Assembly (NCBI GenBank): GCA_023423935.1
Contig: JAFAEQ010000068.1
Location: forward strand, 1-10,131
Length of the DNA: 10,131 bases
Direction of reading: 5' to 3'
DNA from: Pseudomonadota bacterium
Lineage (GTDB): Bacteria; Pseudomonadota; Gammaproteobacteria; Steroidobacterales; Steroidobacteraceae
In this document: piece after piece, positions 6,427-10,131 of the stretch
Position numbering within the stretch: position 1 is the stretch's first letter
How the letters are laid out: each line of letters starts with the position of its first letter
Notes under the pieces: generated by a model
Told to the model about the DNA's origin: nothing
What the model saw: the letters and a program-made list of their open reading frames with translations, nothing else
The model's database searches: none
Position numbers and translations under genes: made by a program

Positions 6427-6495
6427 TGAAGATCAACAGAAATCCCGCGCAGTGAGTTCATTCACTCTCCAACCCCGTGATCCCCGTGGAGATCT
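6395..6495. repeat. Composite repeat copy 3, left part only (A-B)
   Basis: An A array (6399-6426) followed by the usual TTGAAGA and CCCGCGCA connector and a B module (6473-6495, AACCCCGTGATCCCCGTGGAGA). No C or A' follows. The B module ends less than 30 nt before the stop codon of the SMP-30 gene at 6523. The connector includes an AGTGA/TCACT stem (6451-6466). With copies 1 and 2 this fills the whole gap between the LysR and SMP-30 genes. Confidence 0.78.
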
Positions 6496-6522
6496 CTATC
6501 TTATCTTCCTTCTCTTCGCTGC

Positions 6523-7455
6523 TCAGCGATACCCACTGATCTTCAAACGGATGCGCGCAAGGAAGTGGTGCGAGGTCATGTAGAGCGTATGGCCGTCGTC
6601 GCCGAAGGCGCAGTTGGCGATGGCGGTGCCGGTGCGGATCAGGCCGAGTCGCTTGCCAGTGCGGTCCATGATGAGAATACCGCCCGGAGCAGTCGCAAAT
6701 ACGATGCCGTCGCCTGTGATGCGCAGTCCGTCGGGCAGGCCGGGATTCGTTTCGCTCTTGAGATCGCTTGCGTCGGCGAAGACGCGCTTGTCGATGACAT
6801 TCCCGCGCTCGTCGAGATCGAACGCCATCCAGATCGGTCGATCGGGATCCGAGTTCGCCACGATCAATGTGCGCTCGTCGGGCATCAGCGAAAGGCCGTT
6901 CGGAAATGACATGTCCTTGTCGAGCAGGTGCAGCGAGCCATCGAGTTCGAGCCGATAGATGCCGTTGAATGGCAGCTCCTTGTGCGGAGAGTCGTTGCGA
7001 CCTTTCAATCCGTATGGCGGATCGGTGAAGAAGATGACGCCGTCGCGACGCTTGATCACATCGTTCGGACTGTTGAAACGTCTGCCTTCGAAATGCGTTG
7101 CGAGCGGTGTCTTGTGTTTCGTGCGCACATCGAATCGAGCCACCATGCGATTGCCGTGATCGGCCATCAGAATGGTGTGCTCGCCATCCGGAAACAGACC
7201 GTTCGCGCCAGGCTCCGCGAAGATCGTCGGATCGGCGCCGGTGTACCCGGAGGGTTTCAGAAATACGCTGAGCCCATCCTGCTGCGACCAGCGATACATC
7301 GTGTTGCCGGGCACATCATCGAACAACAGATAGCTGCCCGATGACATCCACACCGGCCCCTCGGACCACTCGAATCCTTCCGCCAACTTCTCGATTTGCC
7401 AATCGCTGGGCACGATGGCATCGAGCGCAGGATCGAAGCGGTCGATTTGGTTCAT
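6523..7455 (-). CDS. SMP-30/gluconolactonase family protein, no signal peptide (paralog 1)
   Basis: Predicted six-bladed beta-propeller lactonase of the SMP-30/gluconolactonase/LRE-like family, which hydrolyses sugar lactones with a divalent metal. In the 310-residue protein the expected metal and active-site residues are visible: E32 (SEGPVW), N131 (NSPNDV), N186 (FPNGLSL) and D242 (GLPDGLR). Repeated blade motifs include GVIFFTDPPYGLKG and PDERTLIVANSDP. The ATG at 7455 is chosen because homology with the paralog at 8150 begins at residue 7. The open frame runs on to 7740, but that part translates repeat DNA (modules B at 7471 and 7691). No good ribosome-binding site precedes this ATG, and the signal peptide of the paralog is absent, so the product is probably cytoplasmic or the gene is a relic. 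The reading frame itself is intact. Confidence 0.85.
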   Translation of the reverse strand: MNQIDRFDPALDAIVPSDWQIEKLAEGFEWSEGPVWMSSGSYLLFDDVPGNTMYRWSQQDGLSVFLKPSGYTGADPTIFAEPGANGLFPDGEHTILMADHGNRMVARFDVRTKHKTPLATHFEGRRFNSPNDVIKRRDGVIFFTDPPYGLKGRNDSPHKELPFNGIYRLELDGSLHLLDKDMSFPNGLSLMPDERTLIVANSDPDRPIWMAFDLDERGNVIDKRVFADASDLKSETNPGLPDGLRITGDGIVFATAPGGILIMDRTGKRLGLIRTGTAIANCAFGDDGHTLYMTSHHFLARIRLKISGYR

Positions 7456-7470
7456 GGGAAGCTCACAGAC

Positions 7471-7504
7471 AAGAGTTCCACGGGGTTCACGGGGACACTC
7501 GGGG
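7471..7504 (-). repeat. Module B, inverted, next to the SMP-30 paralog 1 start
   Basis: On the plus strand it reads AGTTCCACGGGGTTCACG followed by GGGACACTCGGGG, i.e. B on the minus strand. It ends 15 nt upstream of the ATG at 7455, where the paralog has signal-peptide coding sequence, so it forms the presumptive 5' leader of this gene. Confidence 0.75.
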
Positions 7505-7643
7505 CGAGAACGCGCAACGACCGTGATTGCTGCAGCGAGTTGACTCTTCTCATGCTCCTTGTGTTCCCAGCTGAGATCTTCGTGACGCAAGCTTCGCACG
7601 GCGGCGGAGGTTAGCGCACATGTGCCGCGCAGCCACTTTCCAA
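7505..7643. other. Spacer with a degenerate module B
   Basis: No gene is seen here. CTCCTTGTGTTCCC with CTGAGATCTTCG (7555-7582) resembles a decayed module B. A perfect 10-nt palindrome GCACATGTGC lies at 7616-7625. I find no credible promoter for the minus-strand SMP-30 gene. Confidence 0.35.
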
Positions 7644-7730
7644 ACCCCCTGCTCCCCGTGGAGCTTCTGAAAATCCGATCTGACGCGCGCCAGAAGAAGA
7701 TTTCCACGGGGTACACCGGGTCCACCGGGT
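7644..7730. repeat. Inverted pair of B modules
   Basis: A plus-oriented B (7644-7668, CCCCCTGCTCCCCGTGGAG) faces a minus-oriented B (7691-7730, CCACGGGG then two CACCGGGT-like units). CCCCGTGGAGCTTCTG and CAGAAGAAGATTTCCACGGGG are near-complementary, so a large hairpin is possible with the TCCGATCTGACGCGCG region as loop. The second module has drifted from CACGGGG to CACCGGG in two units. Confidence 0.7.
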
Positions 7731-7797
7731 AAGGACTCATCAGAATTCAGTCACCGGATCCACGGATTCTCGCGTAGTGGTTGTTCTTGTTCTCCGA

Positions 7798-8026
7798 ACC
7801 CCGTGGCCCCGTGGAGATCTTCTCTGTAGTAAAGCCTGGAATGTTCGACTGAAGTCGAACCCACAAAGAGTGGAATGCTCGTTCTGGCTAGAGCCTAGAA
7901 CCTAGAGCCTAGAGCCTCGACGGAAGGTGCTAGGTACTAGGCGCTAGGGTCTAGGTTGAAGACCAAGAAATCCCGCGCATCAGTTCCACTTTCTCTGGCC
8001 CCGCGCACCCCGTGGAGGTCTTCTCC
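7798..8026. repeat. Composite repeat copy 4 (B-C-A'-A-B)
   Basis: Order: B (7798-7823), a C unit (7843-7864, perfect GTTCGACTGAAGTCGAAC stem), A' (7886-7920), A (7929-7956), the TTGAAGACCA and CCCGCGCA connectors, and a B variant (7999-8026, CCCCGCG then CACCCCGTGGAGGTC). This is the same module order as 6267-6495. Between 7811-7979 and 6281-6451 I count about 11 substitutions and one 2-nt indel in about 170 nt. It lies downstream of SMP-30 paralog 2. Confidence 0.85.
7886..7957. repeat. A'-A heptamer hairpin, copy 3
   Basis: The most regular copy: GGCTAGA, GCCTAGA, ACCTAGA, GCCTAGA, GCCTCGA, then linker CGGAAG, then GCTAGGT, ACTAGGC, GCTAGGG, TCTAGGT. The CTAG cores line up when the strand folds back, giving a stem of about 30 bp with a 10-nt loop. 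Confidence 0.72.
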
Positions 8027-8097
8027 TCTCATTGCTACGCCAGGATTCACGCGGGCCCGAATCGCAGCACCCGCCCACCATGCACAGACTTTCCAAG

Positions 8098-8134
8098 CCC
8101 CGTGAACCCTGTGTCCCCCGTGGAGATCCTTCTG
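8098..8134 (+). repeat. Module B beside the SMP-30 paralog 2 stop
   Basis: Units CCCCGTG, AACCCTGTG and TCCCCCGTGGAG, followed by ATCCTTCTG, end 15 nt from the stop codon of the gene at 8150. The preceding ACTTTCCAAG matches the flank of the B at 7644 (CACTTTCCAAA). The 70 nt before it (8027-8097) hold no gene. Confidence 0.75.
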
Positions 8135-8149
8135 TCCGATCTTGTCCGT

Positions 8150-9166
8150 TCAGCGACTTCCGTCGATGTTGAGCCGGATGCGGGCGATCAGATCTTTTGA
8201 CGTCAGATACAAAGTGCGGCCGTCGTCGCCGAAGGCGCAATTGGCGATTGGGCCTTCGGTCTGGATCAAGCCGAGGCGTTTGCCTTCGGGCGTCATGATC
8301 AGGATGCCGCCCGGGGCGCTTGCGAACAGGGTGCCGTCGCCGGCCACGCGCATGCCGTCCGGCAGCCCCGGCCATCTCTTCTTGGCCAGATCGCTTGCAT
8401 CGGCGAATACGCGCTTGCTCTTCACGTCGCCTTTTTCATCGAGCGAGTACGCCATCCAGATGGGTCGGGCGGGATCGGAGTTCGCGACATAGAGCGTGCG
8501 CTCATCGGGCGAGAGCGCAATGCCGTTCGGATACTTCAGCTCGCGATCGAGCACGTGCAGGTTGCCGTCCGGATCGAGCCGGTAGACGCCGCTGAAGCTC
8601 AGTTCCTTCGCGGGCGACTCGTTGATGCCTTTGAGTCCGTACGGCGGATCGGTGAAAAAGATGACGCCGGACTTGCTGCGAATCACATCGTTCGGGCTGT
8701 TGAGCTTCTTGCCTTCGAAGGTCGTGGCGAGCGGCGTCTTTTTCTGGGTCGCCAGATCGAGCCTTGCGATCATCCGATTGCCGCTGTCGGCCATCAGGAT
8801 CGTCGTGTCCGAGTCCGGAAATAGTCCATTGGCGCCGGGTTCGCGGAAGATGCTGGTGTCGCTGCCCTCGAATCCGGCAGGTTTCAGAAAGACGCTGAGC
8901 CCGTCCTTCTCCGACCAGCGATACATGGTGTTGGCGGGAACATCGTCGAACAGCAGGTAGTTGCCGGCCGCGACCCACACCGGACCTTCCGCCCAGGTGA
9001 AGCCGTCCGCCAGCTTTTCGATGCGGTAGTCGGCAGGCACGATCGCATCGAGTGCAGGATCGAACTTCTGCACAGTGCCGAACGGCGCGTCGGCTGCCCG
9101 CGAGGCGAGCGGCAGGACCAATGCGGCCATCATCAAAGCGGTCAGTCGGGCAGGCTTCAGTTCCAT
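8150..9166 (-). CDS. SMP-30/gluconolactonase family protein, exported (paralog 2)
   Basis: Predicted beta-propeller lactonase of the SMP-30/gluconolactonase family. The 338-residue precursor has a signal peptide (MELKPARLTALMMAALVLPL, probable cleavage after ASRA or ASRAA), placing it in the periplasm. Family residues are E60 (AEGPVW), N159 (NSPNDV), N214 (YPNGIAL) and D270 (GLPDGMR). From FDPALDAIVP to the C-terminus it aligns gap-free with the gene at 6523, about two thirds identical by eye. The ATG at 9166 is preferred to the GTG at 9172 because GGAG is placed 5 nt before the ATG and would overlap the GTG. The substrate is unknown. The minus-strand neighbour across the repeats is its paralog, so a common transcript is possible but would have to cross about 700 nt of repeats. 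Confidence 0.92.
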   Translation of the reverse strand: MELKPARLTALMMAALVLPLASRAADAPFGTVQKFDPALDAIVPADYRIEKLADGFTWAEGPVWVAAGNYLLFDDVPANTMYRWSEKDGLSVFLKPAGFEGSDTSIFREPGANGLFPDSDTTILMADSGNRMIARLDLATQKKTPLATTFEGKKLNSPNDVIRSKSGVIFFTDPPYGLKGINESPAKELSFSGVYRLDPDGNLHVLDRELKYPNGIALSPDERTLYVANSDPARPIWMAYSLDEKGDVKSKRVFADASDLAKKRWPGLPDGMRVAGDGTLFASAPGGILIMTPEGKRLGLIQTEGPIANCAFGDDGRTLYLTSKDLIARIRLNIDGSR

Positions 9167-9490
9167 TTGCACTCCGGAAGGCGGCGGGTTGCGGCATTGG
9201 CAGCGCAGTCAGGCGGCCTCGCCGTGGGCCGCGGCACTCTAATCGGATCGGACGGCGCATGACAACGCTCGACGTTCTTGTAATAACAACGCGCCGACGA
9301 GGGTCTGGTACTGCGAGGTGTTCGCCGTGCTCGGGCTCCGAATCTGCGCGGATCTTTGAATCTGCCGCCACATTCGGAAGGTCGATGAGCTTTGCGTCCT
9401 TTCCGGCTTGGCCTTGGATGCGGCGCGTTTCAGAATCCGGACACCGATGACTCGATTTGTACTGACATAACGACCCTGCAGGAGCCTTCC
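9167..9490. promoter_or_regulatory. Divergent intergenic region, SMP-30 paralog 2 / peroxiredoxin
   Basis: These 324 nt without a recognised gene must hold both promoters. On the plus strand, ATGACA (9259-9264) and TAATAA (9281-9286) are 16 nt apart, an acceptable sigma-70 candidate, but this would give the peroxiredoxin mRNA a leader of about 200 nt. On the minus strand TTGTCA (9258-9263) is a weak -35 candidate. The peroxiredoxin frame stays open from 9392, but the segment before 9491 does not look like protein. No repeat module occurs here. Confidence 0.3.
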
Positions 9491-10060
9491 ATGAAACGAC
9501 TCGCCGCTCTCTTCGCACTCGCGCTTGCCATTCCAGCCTATGCGGCTCTGAATGCCGGCGATAAGGCCCCCGATTTCAAAGCGCCTGCGTCGCTCGACGG
9601 CAAGACCTTCGAGTTCTCCCTGAAGGAGGCGATCGCGAAAGGGCCGGTCGTCGTGTATTTCTATCCGTCGGCCTACACCGGCGGCTGCAATCTGCAGGCC
9701 CGCACGTTCGCGGTGAACTCCGACAAGTTCAAAGCCGCCGGTGCGAGCATCGTCGGCGTGTCGCTCGACAGCATCGAGCGTCTCAACGAGTTCTCGGCGG
9801 ATCCCGAATATTGCGCAGGCAAGATCGCGGTCGCCTCGGACGCCACGGGCAAGATTGCACGCTCCTATGACTTGAAGGTGAGCGATGCGAAGGAAGGGGC
9901 GAAGGACTCGCGCGGTATGGAGATCGGCCATGGCTTCGCCGAGCGCACCACGTTCATCGTCACGCCCGACGGCAAGATCAATGCTACGGTTGGCGGGGTC
10001 TCGCCGATCGAGAACGTCAACCAGGCGCTGGAGATCGTCCAGAAGCTCGCGAAGAAATAA
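9491..10060 (+). CDS. Exported AhpC/TSA-family peroxiredoxin
   Basis: Predicted thiol peroxidase that reduces hydrogen peroxide or organic peroxides through a cysteine sulfenic acid. The 189-residue protein starts with a signal peptide (MKRLAALFALALAIPAYA, cleavage after AYA), followed by GDKAPDF, typical of the fold. The peroxidatic site is P59-S-A-Y-T63-G-G-C66, in VVVYFYPSAYTGGC. C108 (DPEYCAGKIAVASD) is the candidate resolving cysteine. The RTTFIVTPDGKI segment matches the core strand before the C-terminal helix. The ATG at 9491 has GGAG 6 nt upstream (9481-9484). Periplasmic location implies an electron donor other than cytoplasmic thioredoxin, which the window does not show. The assignment to this family is clear; the subclass (2-Cys AhpC-like versus BCP-like) is not. 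Confidence 0.9.
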   Translation: MKRLAALFALALAIPAYAALNAGDKAPDFKAPASLDGKTFEFSLKEAIAKGPVVVYFYPSAYTGGCNLQARTFAVNSDKFKAAGASIVGVSLDSIERLNEFSADPEYCAGKIAVASDATGKIARSYDLKVSDAKEGAKDSRGMEIGHGFAERTTFIVTPDGKINATVGGVSPIENVNQALEIVQKLAKK

Positions 10061-10131
10061 CGATAGCGGCTCTCGTGGGCCCCGGGCGGGGGGCGGGGGC
10101 CCCGGGGGGGCCGCTTTGAAATAAAAACGGG
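10061..10131 (+). other. GC-only window end, possible damaged terminator
   Basis: AGCGGC (10065-10070) and GCCGCT (10110-10115) are complementary and the latter is followed by TTT, so a peroxiredoxin terminator may lie here. The 35 nt around 10077-10111 consist only of G and C in homopolymer-like blocks, resembling the first 24 nt of the window. I treat the base calls here as unreliable. Confidence 0.35.

Noticed and set aside
7456..7740. 95-residue N-terminal extension of SMP-30 paralog 1
   Set aside because: It translates repeat modules B and spacer DNA and has no counterpart in the paralog.
7980..8375. 131-residue minus-strand frame running from the SMP-30 gene into repeats
   Set aside because: It is a frame-shifted shadow of the 3' end of paralog 2 continuing into repeat DNA.
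8502..9518. 338-residue minus-strand frame spanning the paralog 2 N-terminus and intergenic region
   Set aside because: Out of frame with the clear SMP-30 gene and rich in R/S/H; a shadow.
9239..9931. 230-residue minus-strand frame opposite the peroxiredoxin gene
   Set aside because: Antisense to an intact peroxiredoxin with a proper ribosome site; no recognisable domain.

Overview
The window looks like chromosomal DNA of a free-living gammaproteobacterium with fairly high GC. The proteins (DsbA, Mip/FkpA-type FKBP, Dcp-type M3 peptidase, AzoR with a LysR regulator) and the REP-like repeats suggest something near Xanthomonadales/Steroidobacteraceae, but that placement is inference. Runs of G and C at both ends suggest the window is a whole assembled contig with unreliable termini.

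Left third (34-4101, all minus strand): a run of four exported proteins. In transcription order these are a Dcp-like M3 metallopeptidase, a small cysteine-rich lipoprotein, a Mip/FkpA-type FKBP prolyl isomerase and the thiol oxidase DsbA. FKBP and DsbA are separated by only 2 nt and are very likely co-translated. The group reads as an envelope protein folding and turnover module. It is followed by a divergent pair: an FMN-dependent azoreductase (azoR, minus) and a LysR-type regulator (plus) sharing a 110-nt AT-rich intergenic region with several palindromes.

Right half: two SMP-30/gluconolactonase-family paralogs in tandem on the minus strand, about two thirds identical by eye and alignable without gaps. 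The distal copy keeps a signal peptide and the proximal copy has none. The ends of these genes are packed with a composite intergenic repeat system made of three modules. Module A is an array of 7-nt CTAG-containing units, always paired with an inverted array (A'). Module B is built on CCCCGTG units ending in CCCCGTGGAGATCTTCT and occurs about ten times in both orientations. Module C is a REP-like hairpin beginning GTGGG. One copy runs through the stop codon of the LysR gene. The window ends with a secreted AhpC/TSA-type peroxiredoxin on the plus strand.

The most unusual content is this repeat system and its association with the SMP-30 duplication: repeat DNA beside the two paralogs is about 93% identical by hand alignment, far more than the proteins. 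No mobile-element protein, CRISPR array, tRNA or rRNA was seen.
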